Shown one piece after another: positions 43,790 through 51,764 of a stretch of DNA of 64,000 nt. This DNA is from Glaciihabitans sp. INWT7 (GTDB lineage Bacteria; Actinomycetota; Actinomycetes; Actinomycetales; Microbacteriaceae). Made by a program: the position numbers and the translations under genes. Location of the stretch: assembly GCF_014217685.1 (NCBI RefSeq), contig NZ_CP043653.1, positions 1 to 64,000 of the forward strand, in the 5' to 3' direction. Positions within the stretch are counted from its first letter, which is position 1. Each line of letters starts with the position of its first letter. A model generated the notes under the pieces. That model was not told the origin of the DNA. It did not search any database and worked only from the letters and a program-made list of their open reading frames with translations.

Positions 43790-45967
43790 TCAGCCGGTCC
43801 CGGTAGCGTCCCGGTCGGCGGCTCGGTACAGCGGGCGTGCGCCCTCCCAGCCGCCGGGGCTGTGTTGGGCGGCAAGCACGGCCCAGTCGCCCGGGCGCGC
43901 CGTCCACCGGTGAGTCTCCGGATCGCGTTGCAGCGTCGGTACGGCATCCAGCGCGACGTCCACCGTCGTTTCCATTCCGGGCCGGAGCGGGACCTTGCGG
44001 AAACCCAGCAGCTGAGCGACCGGCCTGTGGAGCGACACGTCTGCGGCATAGACCTGCACAACGGTCGAGCCCGCTCGGTCGCCGGTATTGGTGACGAGCA
44101 CCTTGGCCGTGCCGCCTGTCTCGTCGAAGCTGTGGTCGAGAAGCAGATGATCGAACGTCGTGTAGCCCAAGCCGAACCCGAAGGGGTGAGCGGCGGCATG
44201 GCCCTCTTCATCGAGCAGGCGCTGACCCCACCGGTCGTCATAGACGACGGACTTCGCCGCGCTGTCAAACGCCGGCAGGTGTGCGGGGTCGGTCGGCATG
44301 ACGAACGGGAGGCGCCCCCCTGGCTCCAGGGTGCCGGTCAGCACGCTCGCGAGGGCGTGTCCCCCCTCCATCCCGCCATACCAGGCGAGGAGCAGAGCCG
44401 GCACGCGATCCTGCCATTCCGTGGTCAGGATTGCACTGCCGCCGATCAGCACGACGATGGTGCGTGGGTTTGCGGCCACGACCGCGTGGATGAGGCGCAC
44501 GTCACTCGGCCGGAGGTCGAGCGAGCTGCGGTCGCCCCCTCGCACGAAGTGGGATGCCAGGTGCGCGAGACCCATCAGGGGCCGACGGAGGGGGCCGGAG
44601 CCGAAGGCCCGGCCCAGAATGCCCACATCCACACCGCCGGTGACGACGGATTCACCCTCGTCGTGCTGGTCGAGGCCGACGACGAGCACGACCGTCTCGG
44701 CAGCAGCGGCCACCGACGTGGCGGAGCGCGGGTCCGTGCCAGAGTCGGCGGTGATCCGCACTCCCGGGAGCGCCCCCCGCAGGCCCTGCAGCGGCGAGAC
44801 CGTGCTCGGGGGGCGAACGCGGGACGAGCCGTGATCGCCGAGGTTCGCCCGCGCGGCCAGCCGGCCGATCACGGCGAGACTCCGAATGCCGGGATCGAGG
44901 GGCAGTAGCGGTGCCGGGCCGACCGCGTCGTTCTTGAGCAGCACGATCGACTCCGCGGCGACTCGGTAAGCGAGGTCCCGGTGGGCGGGGGAGGCGACGA
45001 GGGAGGCGCTGGGCTCCGTCATCTCGCGGGTCGCGGCATGCAGCACGGTGGTGCGCAGGATGCGCCTCGCCGAGCGTTGGACGGTCGCGCGGGACAGGGC
45101 TCCCGACCGCAACGCCGACGGCAGAGCGCGGGCGCGGAGCAGCCGCAACGGCATCTCCACATCCATGCCCGCTTCTAGGCTGGCGACCGCATCATGGGTG
45201 CCGAACACCCAGTCGCTCGTCACGAACCCCGGGAAGCCCCACTCGTTCCGCAGAACGTCGGTGAGCAGGGCCCCGTTGACGTCCATGTATTCGCCCCGCA
45301 CCCGGTTGTAGGCACTCATCACCGAGTCGGCCCCGGCATCCAGCACCGCCTTGAAGTGCGGCAGGTACACCTCGTTTAGGGCGTGGTCGTCGACCGACAC
45401 GTCGACCTCGAAGCGCTCGTTCTCCATCGAATTGAGCGCGAAGTGCTTCACGCAGGCCATCACATTCGCGCGGAGCCCCCGGGTCATCGCGGATCCCATG
45501 CGACCCGTGAGCACCGGATCCTCCCCGTAGCACTCCTGTGCCCGGCCCCACGCGGGGTGACGGAGGAGGTTGACGCACACGGAGGCGGCGTAGTTGGCGC
45601 CCCGTGCCCTGGTCTCCAGGCCGATGGCGAGGCCGACCCGCTGCTCAAGCTCCGGATCCCAGGTCGCGGCCCGAGCCATCGTCACCGGGAAGGCCGTGGA
45701 GGCGCCGATCACCACTCCGCGCGCGCCGTCACTGAAACGAATGCCCGGGATGCCGAGCCGCGTGACCGCCCCGGCCACGAACGGTCGTCGGCCGAGCAGC
45801 ACCGGAATGAGGGGCAACAGGCGTCGCGGGGAGTCCCCGTCGAGCAGCCCGAGCACTTCTCTCACCGTCATCCGGTCGATCAGTCGGTCCGCGGCATCAT
45901 CCGGGTCGAGCTCGCCGGCCCTCACCGCACGGACGGCATCCCCGTACGCGGTGCGCTCGGCCCTCAT
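43790..45967 (-). CDS. Glycoside hydrolase family 3 (beta-glucosidase-like)
   Basis: The 725-aa enzyme has the GH3 N-terminal barrel with KHFALNSMENER, the nucleophile Asp in FVTSDWVFGTH and SDGARGV. The C-terminal domain has VLLIGGSAILTTEWQDRVPALLLAWYGGMEGGHALASVL, and a fibronectin-III-like end (TVVQVYAADVS...LLGFRKVPL) follows. No signal peptide is visible, so it is probably cytoplasmic. The substrate (beta-glucoside, xyloside or another) cannot be fixed. The last residues, RDATGTG, overlap a short imperfect direct repeat. The start at ATG 45967 has no clear ribosome binding site. Confidence 0.92.
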   Translation of the reverse strand: MRAERTAYGDAVRAVRAGELDPDDAADRLIDRMTVREVLGLLDGDSPRRLLPLIPVLLGRRPFVAGAVTRLGIPGIRFSDGARGVVIGASTAFPVTMARAATWDPELEQRVGLAIGLETRARGANYAASVCVNLLRHPAWGRAQECYGEDPVLTGRMGSAMTRGLRANVMACVKHFALNSMENERFEVDVSVDDHALNEVYLPHFKAVLDAGADSVMSAYNRVRGEYMDVNGALLTDVLRNEWGFPGFVTSDWVFGTHDAVASLEAGMDVEMPLRLLRARALPSALRSGALSRATVQRSARRILRTTVLHAATREMTEPSASLVASPAHRDLAYRVAAESIVLLKNDAVGPAPLLPLDPGIRSLAVIGRLAARANLGDHGSSRVRPPSTVSPLQGLRGALPGVRITADSGTDPRSATSVAAAAETVVLVVGLDQHDEGESVVTGGVDVGILGRAFGSGPLRRPLMGLAHLASHFVRGGDRSSLDLRPSDVRLIHAVVAANPRTIVVLIGGSAILTTEWQDRVPALLLAWYGGMEGGHALASVLTGTLEPGGRLPFVMPTDPAHLPAFDSAAKSVVYDDRWGQRLLDEEGHAAAHPFGFGLGYTTFDHLLLDHSFDETGGTAKVLVTNTGDRAGSTVVQVYAADVSLHRPVAQLLGFRKVPLRPGMETTVDVALDAVPTLQRDPETHRWTARPGDWAVLAAQHSPGGWEGARPLYRAADRDATGTG

Positions 45968-46225
45968 CGGGCACGTCGATCGGTCGCCAGCACTTCACTG
46001 CTTCCGCGAACTCTCCCGACGCCGCGTGACCATCCCATGATTCGATTCTTCACCCTGCGACCGCGCTCCGAAGACACCGCGACTGCGGCATTGCCACAAA
46101 GACAGACCTACAAAGGCATGGCGCGAACGACTGCACGACCATGCCAGCTCGTTCGGCCCGCGCGTTCGGCCCGCGCGTTCGGTCCGCTCCTTGCGCCCGC
46201 GCGGCGTGCCGGGCCAGCCGGTCCG
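45968..46225. other. 258-bp gap with a triple 13-bp repeat
   Basis: Apart from CGTTCGGCCCGCG repeated at 46150-46162 and 46163-46175, with a two-mismatch third copy at 46176-46188, no feature was recognised. The repeat lies downstream of the VOC gene and upstream of the GH3 gene. Confidence 0.6.
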
Positions 46226-46666
46226 CTAGTCGAGGCAGAACTCGTTGCCCTCGGGGTCGTGCATCGTGATGAATCCGGATTCGCCGGTCGCACTGTCCGG
46301 CTCCACCCGATACGCGCGGGTCGCACCGAGCGCTGCGAGGCGATCGGCCTCGGTCTCCAGAGTGTTCATGCGTTCGTCGCCCTCGAGCCCCGGTGCTGCC
46401 CGAATATCGAGGTGCACCCGGTTCTTGACCGTCTTTCCCTCGGGAACGCGTTGGAAGAACACCCGGGGGTGGGATCCCTCGGCAGCAACGATCGCCGAGC
46501 GCGAGTTCCGCTGTTCGGGGGGAACGCCGAATGCGGCCAAGGCCGCGTCCCACGACTCGAACCCGGGCGGCGGCGGTTGCACCTCGTACCCGAGCGCTTC
46601 GGCCCAGAAGAGCGCCAACGTGCCGGGATCAGCGCAATCAAAGGTGATCTGCACGTCCTTCGTCAT
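46226..46666 (-). CDS. VOC family protein
   Basis: The 146-aa product (MTKDVQITFDCADPGTLALFW start) has the VOC repeat FDCADPGTLALFWAEALGY and the closing MHDPEGNEFCLD. The frame is open to 46735, but ATG 46666 gives the family-like N-terminus. It is divergent from the ArsR-SRPBCC unit (119-bp gap). Enzymes of this group act on small molecules or bind antibiotics; nothing more specific is visible. Confidence 0.85.
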   Translation of the reverse strand: MTKDVQITFDCADPGTLALFWAEALGYEVQPPPPGFESWDAALAAFGVPPEQRNSRSAIVAAEGSHPRVFFQRVPEGKTVKNRVHLDIRAAPGLEGDERMNTLETEADRLAALGATRAYRVEPDSATGESGFITMHDPEGNEFCLD

Positions 46667-46750
46667 CACCCCAGCCTGCCAGAGGGACCCGACAATCGTT
46701 GTGCGAAGGTGCTCGCTCCCGCCCTCTTCAGCCATTCGGCTGGGCTCCCC

Positions 46751-46778
46751 TTGACATTCAACCGTTTGATTGAATAAT
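46751..46778 (+). promoter_or_regulatory. ArsR promoter with overlapping dyad, leaderless
   Basis: TTGACA (46751-46756) and AATAAT (46773-46778) are 16 bp apart. The dyad ATTCAA (46756-46761)/TTGAAT (46770-46775) overlaps both. The GTG start at 46786 lies 8 bp after the -10, so the mRNA is predicted to be leaderless. Confidence 0.6.
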
Positions 46779-46785
46779 TGGGATT

Positions 46786-47133
46786 GTGACCGCCACCGTG
46801 ACTCAGACCTTCGCCGCCATCGGTGATCCGATCAGATCGACGATCGTCGACCGGTTGGCGAGCTCGGATGCGACGGTCGGCGAGCTCGTCGCGCTCTTCG
46901 AGATCTCCTTTCAGGCCGTCTCACAGCATCTCGATGTGCTCGAACGCGCCGGCTTGCTCACGCGTCGGCGAGAGGGACGCACACGAAGGGTCCAATTGGT
47001 TCTCGAGCCGCTCGAAGAGGCCCTCACGTGGATGGAATCACGACGAGACCGCCTCGAGCAGCGCTACGCACGCCTCGATGACCTGCTCGACACGCTGAAC
47101 GATTCGACCGATACCCCAGAGGAGAGACCATGA
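46786..47133 (+). CDS. ArsR family transcriptional regulator
   Basis: The 115-aa winged-helix protein has the ArsR pattern AIGDPIRSTIVDRLASSDATVGELVALFEISFQAVSQHLDVLERAGLLTRRREGRTRRVQL and no cysteine-rich metal site, so it is of the non-metal type that pairs with SRPBCC proteins. It likely represses its own promoter through the ATTCAA/TTGAAT dyad. GTG 46786 is probably translated from a leaderless mRNA. The stop overlaps the SRPBCC start (ATGA). Confidence 0.93.
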   Translation: MTATVTQTFAAIGDPIRSTIVDRLASSDATVGELVALFEISFQAVSQHLDVLERAGLLTRRREGRTRRVQLVLEPLEEALTWMESRRDRLEQRYARLDDLLDTLNDSTDTPEERP

Positions 47134-47621
47134 ACACGCACGACATCCGCCAGCCGGGACTCACCGAGCACACTCGAATTGGCGAGCAGAGCATCTTTCA
47201 CCGTCGGGAGTTCGCGGCATCGGCCGAGAAGGTGCAGCGCGCCCACACCGAGGTGGAGCTGTTCTCCCAGTGGATGGGGCCCCGTGGCACGAGCGTGCGA
47301 ATCGAGCGTTTCGATGCGACCACGGGTGGTTCATTCCGCTACGTCGTCGAGTCCGCATCGGGCAGTTGGGCATTTCGAGGCTCGTACCATCTGGTCAGTC
47401 CGGGTCTCATTGTGCACACCTGGGAGTATGAGGACGAGCCCGGCGCCACCCTCGAGACGCTGCGCTTCGTCGCGCTCGGCCAGGATTCCAGCGCACTGGA
47501 GGTGACCTCCACCTACACGTCGAAAGAAGCGTGCGATGCGATGCTGGCATCCGGAATGGACTCCGGCATGGACGAGGACTTCGAACGCCTGGATGCCGTG
47601 CTGGAGCAGGCCCGGGCCTGA
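47130..47621 (+). CDS. SRPBCC (AHSA1-like) domain protein
   Basis: The 163-aa product has the AHSA1/SRPBCC fold (RREFAASAEKVQRAHTEVELFSQWMGPRG, GGSFRYVVESASGSWAFRGSYHLV, LIVHTWEYEDEPG), a hydrophobic-cavity domain that binds lipids or aromatic compounds. Pairing with ArsR is common across actinobacteria and suggests an inducible response. No catalytic residues can be identified. It overlaps arsR by 4 bp. Confidence 0.92.
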   Translation: MNTHDIRQPGLTEHTRIGEQSIFHRREFAASAEKVQRAHTEVELFSQWMGPRGTSVRIERFDATTGGSFRYVVESASGSWAFRGSYHLVSPGLIVHTWEYEDEPGATLETLRFVALGQDSSALEVTSTYTSKEACDAMLASGMDSGMDEDFERLDAVLEQARA

Positions 47622-47628
47622 GGCGCAA

Positions 47629-48813
47629 TCAGCGGAACGCCGCGATCCCGGTGATGTGGTTGCCGATCACGAGGGTGTGCACTTCGTCCGTGCCCTCGTA
47701 GGTGCGCACGCTCTCGAGATTGTTGGCGTGGCGCAGCGGCGAGTAGTCGAGGGTGATTCCGTTGCCGCCGAGCATGGCACGGGCATCCCGGGCGATCTGG
47801 ATGGCCTCGCGGCAGTTGTTGAGCTTGCCGATCGAGATCTGGTGCGGCTGAAGTCTTCCGGCGTCCTTCAGGCGACCGAGCTGAAGCGCCAGCAGGGTGC
47901 CCTTGTTGATCTCGAGGGCCATGTTCACGAGCTTCTCCTGCGTGAGCTGGCAGCCCGCCAGCGGCTTGCCGAACTGCAGACGCTGCGCGGAGTAGTCGAG
48001 GGCGGCCAGGTAGCTGTCGCGGGCGGCGCCCATCGCTCCCCAGATGATGCCGTACCGGGCCTCGTTGAGGCACTCGAAGGGACCGCGTAGGCCCTTCGCC
48101 TTCGGCAACATCGCTGAGGCGGGAAGGCGCACCTCCGCGAGCTCGATCTCGCACTGGATGGAGGCACGCATCGACAGCTTCTGCGGAATGACGGTCGCGG
48201 TGAACCCGCTCGTGCCGGTGGGCACGAGGAAGCCCCGGATGCCGTCATCCGTCATCGCCCAGATCACGGCGATGTCGGCGATCGAGGCGAGACCGATCCA
48301 GCGTTTGGTGCCGTTGATCACCCAGTCGTCCCCGTCGCGCCGGGCGAACGTGGTCATGCTGCCGGGGTCTGAGCCGGCAGTAGGTTCGGTGAGCCCGAAG
48401 CATCCGATGGCCGTGCCTGCGGCCATCCGCGGCAGCCACTCCTGCTTCTGCTCCTCGGAGCCGTGCCTGTGGATGGCGGTCATCGCGAGCGAGCCTTGAA
48501 CGCTCACTAAGGTGCGCAGGCCAGAGTCGCCGGCCTCCAATTCGAGGGCCGCGATGCCGTACTCCACCGCGGAGCGACCCGGGCAGCCGTAGCCGCCGAG
48601 ATGCATTCCCAGCAGGCCGAGCTCCGCGAGGCGCGGGATGATCTCGGTGGGAAACACCGCGGCGTCGTACCAGCCGGCGATGTGCGGCTTGATCTCCGCG
48701 TCGACGAAGGCTCGCACGGTGCTGCGCAACTCGAGTTCCGAGTCGCTGAGCAGCGAGTCGACGTCGATGAGGTCGGAGGTCTCGGGCACGGGGGTTCCTT
48801 CGGTCGGGGTCAT
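47629..48813 (-). CDS. gcdH: Glutaryl-CoA dehydrogenase
   Basis: It converts glutaryl-CoA to crotonyl-CoA plus CO2, passing electrons to ETF. The 394-aa flavoprotein matches GcdH rather than general acyl-CoA dehydrogenases: the substrate-binding Arg lies in AGDSGLRTLVSVQGSL, FAD binding in CFGLTEPTAGSDPGSM, and the catalytic Glu in TYEGTDEVHTLVIG. ATG 48813 overlaps the stop of the preceding aldehyde dehydrogenase (ATGA). It is the last gene of the gabT-ALDH-gcdH unit. No ETF genes are in the window. Confidence 0.93.
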   Translation of the reverse strand: MTPTEGTPVPETSDLIDVDSLLSDSELELRSTVRAFVDAEIKPHIAGWYDAAVFPTEIIPRLAELGLLGMHLGGYGCPGRSAVEYGIAALELEAGDSGLRTLVSVQGSLAMTAIHRHGSEEQKQEWLPRMAAGTAIGCFGLTEPTAGSDPGSMTTFARRDGDDWVINGTKRWIGLASIADIAVIWAMTDDGIRGFLVPTGTSGFTATVIPQKLSMRASIQCEIELAEVRLPASAMLPKAKGLRGPFECLNEARYGIIWGAMGAARDSYLAALDYSAQRLQFGKPLAGCQLTQEKLVNMALEINKGTLLALQLGRLKDAGRLQPHQISIGKLNNCREAIQIARDARAMLGGNGITLDYSPLRHANNLESVRTYEGTDEVHTLVIGNHITGIAAFR

Positions 48814-50315
48814 TCGCACGGTACCAGTCGCCCATTCAGGCGACGGGGCAGGTTCCAGGGATTCTGCGGCTGCAGCATGGGCGGAAGCTGGATGGATGTC
48901 GCGTTCTGCAGGCTCACCGGTCGCACGAAGCGGGCGAGCCCGGCGGCGCCGACGCTCGTGGCATCCGGGCGCGAGGTCGCGGGCCAGGGGCCGCCGTGCT
49001 GCTGCGACCAGGTGGTGGCCACTCCGGTGGGCCAGGCGTTCACCGCGACTCGCCCGACCCGCGGGGCGAGCTGCGCGATAGCGGCCACCGCATCCTCATC
49101 GCCGTCGGCGCCGCTGAACACCGAGCCGGCGAGCGAGGGCTGGAGGCGATCGAGGGCGGCGAGGGCACCGGCGACCGTGTCGTACTCGGCGACGAGGGCG
49201 ACCGGGCCGAAGCATTCGTCGAGCAGTCGCGACCCGGGCACGAGCTGGTCGAGGGACACCGCGATCACACGCGGTGCGACCGCGTAGCCGGCTGCGGCCG
49301 GTGGGTCGGGGGTGATGCGGGGGTCGGGGGCGGTGTGGGGGTCGAGCTCGGCGAGACCGCGGCGATAGGCGGCGGCGATTCCGGCAGTGAGGAGGGGCTC
49401 CTCGGCGACTCGCGCGACGCACGTGGTGATCGACTCGACGAAGCCGTGACCGGCCGGCACGAGGATGAGGCCGGGCTTGGTGCAGAACTGTCCGGCGCCC
49501 AGGGTGAAGGAGTCGACGAACCCCTGGGCGATCACGTCGCGGTCGGTGGCGGCCGCGGGGCTGACGAACACCGGGTTGACCGTGCCCATCTCGGCGAAGA
49601 CGGGGATGCCGCGCCGAGCACCGCGCTCGACGAGCGCCATGCCCGCCTGCTGGCTGCCGGTGAACGCGACAGCGCGAACGAGGGGAGAGTCGACGAGCTG
49701 AAGACCGGAGTCGAAGCCGACTACGACGTCGAAGGTGCCCTCGGGGGCGCTGGAAGCGGCGAGAGCATCCCGCACCACCTGGCCGAGACGCACGCTGAGC
49801 CGCGGATGAGCGGGGTGCGCCTTCACCACCACCGGGCAGCCCGCCGCAAGGGCGCTCGCCACATCGTGTCCGAAGATGCCGAAGCCGAAGGGGAAATTGC
49901 TCGCGCCGAAGACGCCGACCACGCCGAGGGGGAGGTTGCCGCGCACGATCGTCGATCCGCCATCGAGGTCGTCGCGGCTCACCGCGAGGTAACTCCCCTC
50001 GCGGGCCACCGCGCCGTAGAACCGGGCGCTCGCCGCCATTCGAGCAAGTTCGCCTTCGAGGCGGGCGACCCCGAGCCCGGTCTCGGACCGGGCGAGATCG
50101 ACGAGTTCGGCGGAGGCGGCGAGCACCGAGGCGGAGGCGGCGGCGAGCCAGCCCTCGCGGATCGCCGGGTTGAGGCCCGCGAGCACGGACGCCGCCCCGC
50201 TGGCGCGGTGCAGGATGCGGGAGACGTCATCCGGTGTCGAGTGCGGGACCGCGCCGGTGCGTTCGCCGGTGCGGGGGTCGAAGCTGGCGTCCTCCGCCGT
50301 CGCCGCAAGAGTCAT
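48810..50315 (-). CDS. Aldehyde dehydrogenase of the alpha-ketoglutarate-semialdehyde type (candidate glutarate-semialdehyde dehydrogenase)
   Basis: The 501-aa enzyme has the KGSADH signatures NLPLGVVGVFGASNFPFGF, CPVVVKAHPAHP, Glu in FAEMGTVNPVF and the catalytic Cys in LGAGQFCTKPG. It belongs to that group rather than GabD/DavD. Between an aminotransferase and GcdH it most simply oxidises glutarate semialdehyde to glutarate, a substrate close in size to ketoglutarate semialdehyde. Start ATG 50315 overlaps the aminotransferase stop. The open frame to 51080 is a shadow. Activity on this substrate is inferred. Confidence 0.85.
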   Translation of the reverse strand: MTLAATAEDASFDPRTGERTGAVPHSTPDDVSRILHRASGAASVLAGLNPAIREGWLAAASASVLAASAELVDLARSETGLGVARLEGELARMAASARFYGAVAREGSYLAVSRDDLDGGSTIVRGNLPLGVVGVFGASNFPFGFGIFGHDVASALAAGCPVVVKAHPAHPRLSVRLGQVVRDALAASSAPEGTFDVVVGFDSGLQLVDSPLVRAVAFTGSQQAGMALVERGARRGIPVFAEMGTVNPVFVSPAAATDRDVIAQGFVDSFTLGAGQFCTKPGLILVPAGHGFVESITTCVARVAEEPLLTAGIAAAYRRGLAELDPHTAPDPRITPDPPAAAGYAVAPRVIAVSLDQLVPGSRLLDECFGPVALVAEYDTVAGALAALDRLQPSLAGSVFSGADGDEDAVAAIAQLAPRVGRVAVNAWPTGVATTWSQQHGGPWPATSRPDATSVGAAGLARFVRPVSLQNATSIQLPPMLQPQNPWNLPRRLNGRLVPCE

Positions 50316-51664
50316 GCCGTAGCGCCCTGCTCCTCGATGGCGGCGGTGAGCACTCCCAGGCCGTCTTCGAGCAGTTCGGTGCCGATGACCAGAGGGGGGA
50401 GAAGGCGGATGACGTTGCCGAAGGTGCCGCAGACCAGCACGAGCACACCGGCGGCATGACACGCGGCGGCGACCGCCTTTGCGACATCCGGGCGGGGCGC
50501 GAGGGTACCGGGATCGGCGAATTCGACCGCGAGCATCGCCCCACGGCCCCGCACCTCGGCCACGACGGGCACGGAGTCGAGCAGTGGTTCGAGGTGGGAG
50601 CGCGAGATGCTTTCGATGGAAGCCGCATTGGCGAGCAGGGATCCGTCCGCGAAGGCCTCGAAGACCCCGAGCGCGGCAGCACAGGCGAGCGGGTTGCCGG
50701 CGTAGGTGCCGCCGAGGCCACCGCTGGGCACCGCGTTCAAGAGCTCCGTGCGACCGGTCACGGCCGAGAGTGGAAGTCCGCCACCGAGAGCCTTCGCCGT
50801 GATGATCAGGTCGGCGACGACGCCCTCGTGCTCGCTGGCGAAGAGGGTGCCGGTGCGGCCCATCCCGGCCTGGATCTCGTCCATCACGAAGACGATCCCG
50901 TGGGCATCCGCGATCGCCCGCAACCCGGCGAGGAAGCCCGGTGCCGGAACGAGGAAGCCGCCCTCGCCCTGGATCGGTTCGATGACCATGGCCGCGAAGG
51001 TCTCGGGTCCGTTTTCGGCGAGGATCGCCTCGACGGCGGCGAGCGCTTCGGCGGCGGCATTCCCGGCACCGCTCGGCCAACGCAGGGGAGCGGCGTTCGG
51101 GGCGCGGAAGATCTGCTCGGGAAAGGGCCCGAACCCCTCCTTGTATGGCTTTTCCTTCGCCGTCATCGCCATCGTGAGAAGGGAGCGACCGTGGTACGCC
51201 TCATCGAAGACCAGAACGTTCGGTCGCCCAGTAGCGGTTCGCGCGATCTTGATGGCGTTCTCCACGGCCTCTGCGCCGGTGGAGAACAGCGCGGTGCGCT
51301 TGTCGAAGGTGCCAGGGGTGTGGGCATTCAGCCAGCGGCAGACCTCGGTGAATCCCTCGTACTCGGTGACCATGAAACAGGTGTGGGTGAAGCGATCGAG
51401 CTGCGCGGCGACCTGTGCCTGCACGAAGGCATTCGTCGCGCCGACGCTCGTGACGGCAATCCCGGAGGCGAAGTCGATGATGCGGTTGCCGTCGACATCC
51501 TGCAGGATGGCGCCCTCCGCTCGATCGATGAACACGGGCAGCGCGGAGCCGAACGCGCTCGTCACCTGGCCGTCGCGATGCTCCTGCAACTCCCGGGATC
51601 GCGGGCCGGGAATCGCGTGGACGATGTGACGGGACTGGAGCACGGGAGTGGGAGAGGTGGCCAT
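50312..51664 (-). CDS. gabT: 4-aminobutyrate / 5-aminovalerate aminotransferase
   Basis: This class III PLP enzyme transfers the terminal amino group to 2-oxoglutarate. The 450-aa product has FSTGAEAVENAIKIAR, the PLP Asp in VMDEIQAGMGRTG, the Schiff-base Lys in ITAKALGGGLPLSA and GGTYAGNPLACAAAL. Such enzymes often use both GABA and 5-aminovalerate; the gcdH and CoA-transferase neighbours favour a 5-aminovalerate role. It is first in the unit and divergent from PucR. Confidence 0.93.
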   Translation of the reverse strand: MATSPTPVLQSRHIVHAIPGPRSRELQEHRDGQVTSAFGSALPVFIDRAEGAILQDVDGNRIIDFASGIAVTSVGATNAFVQAQVAAQLDRFTHTCFMVTEYEGFTEVCRWLNAHTPGTFDKRTALFSTGAEAVENAIKIARTATGRPNVLVFDEAYHGRSLLTMAMTAKEKPYKEGFGPFPEQIFRAPNAAPLRWPSGAGNAAAEALAAVEAILAENGPETFAAMVIEPIQGEGGFLVPAPGFLAGLRAIADAHGIVFVMDEIQAGMGRTGTLFASEHEGVVADLIITAKALGGGLPLSAVTGRTELLNAVPSGGLGGTYAGNPLACAAALGVFEAFADGSLLANAASIESISRSHLEPLLDSVPVVAEVRGRGAMLAVEFADPGTLAPRPDVAKAVAAACHAAGVLVLVCGTFGNVIRLLPPLVIGTELLEDGLGVLTAAIEEQGATA

Positions 51665-51698
51665 GGGGCCACGCTATTCTCGTCACCGATCCCCGTCA

Positions 51699-51715
51699 TT
51701 GGATGAATCATCCAA
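51699..51715. promoter_or_regulatory. 17-bp perfect palindrome in the gabT/PucR divergent promoter
   Basis: TTGGATGA-A-TCATCCAA (51699-51715) is perfectly symmetric and lies between the start codons of the aminotransferase (51664) and PucR regulator (51765). It is the best operator candidate for the cluster regulator. Confidence 0.7.
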
Positions 51716-51764
51716 CATTTGGCACATGGTAGATAAACTGGCCAAGAGTTCGGGGAGTTCAGAC

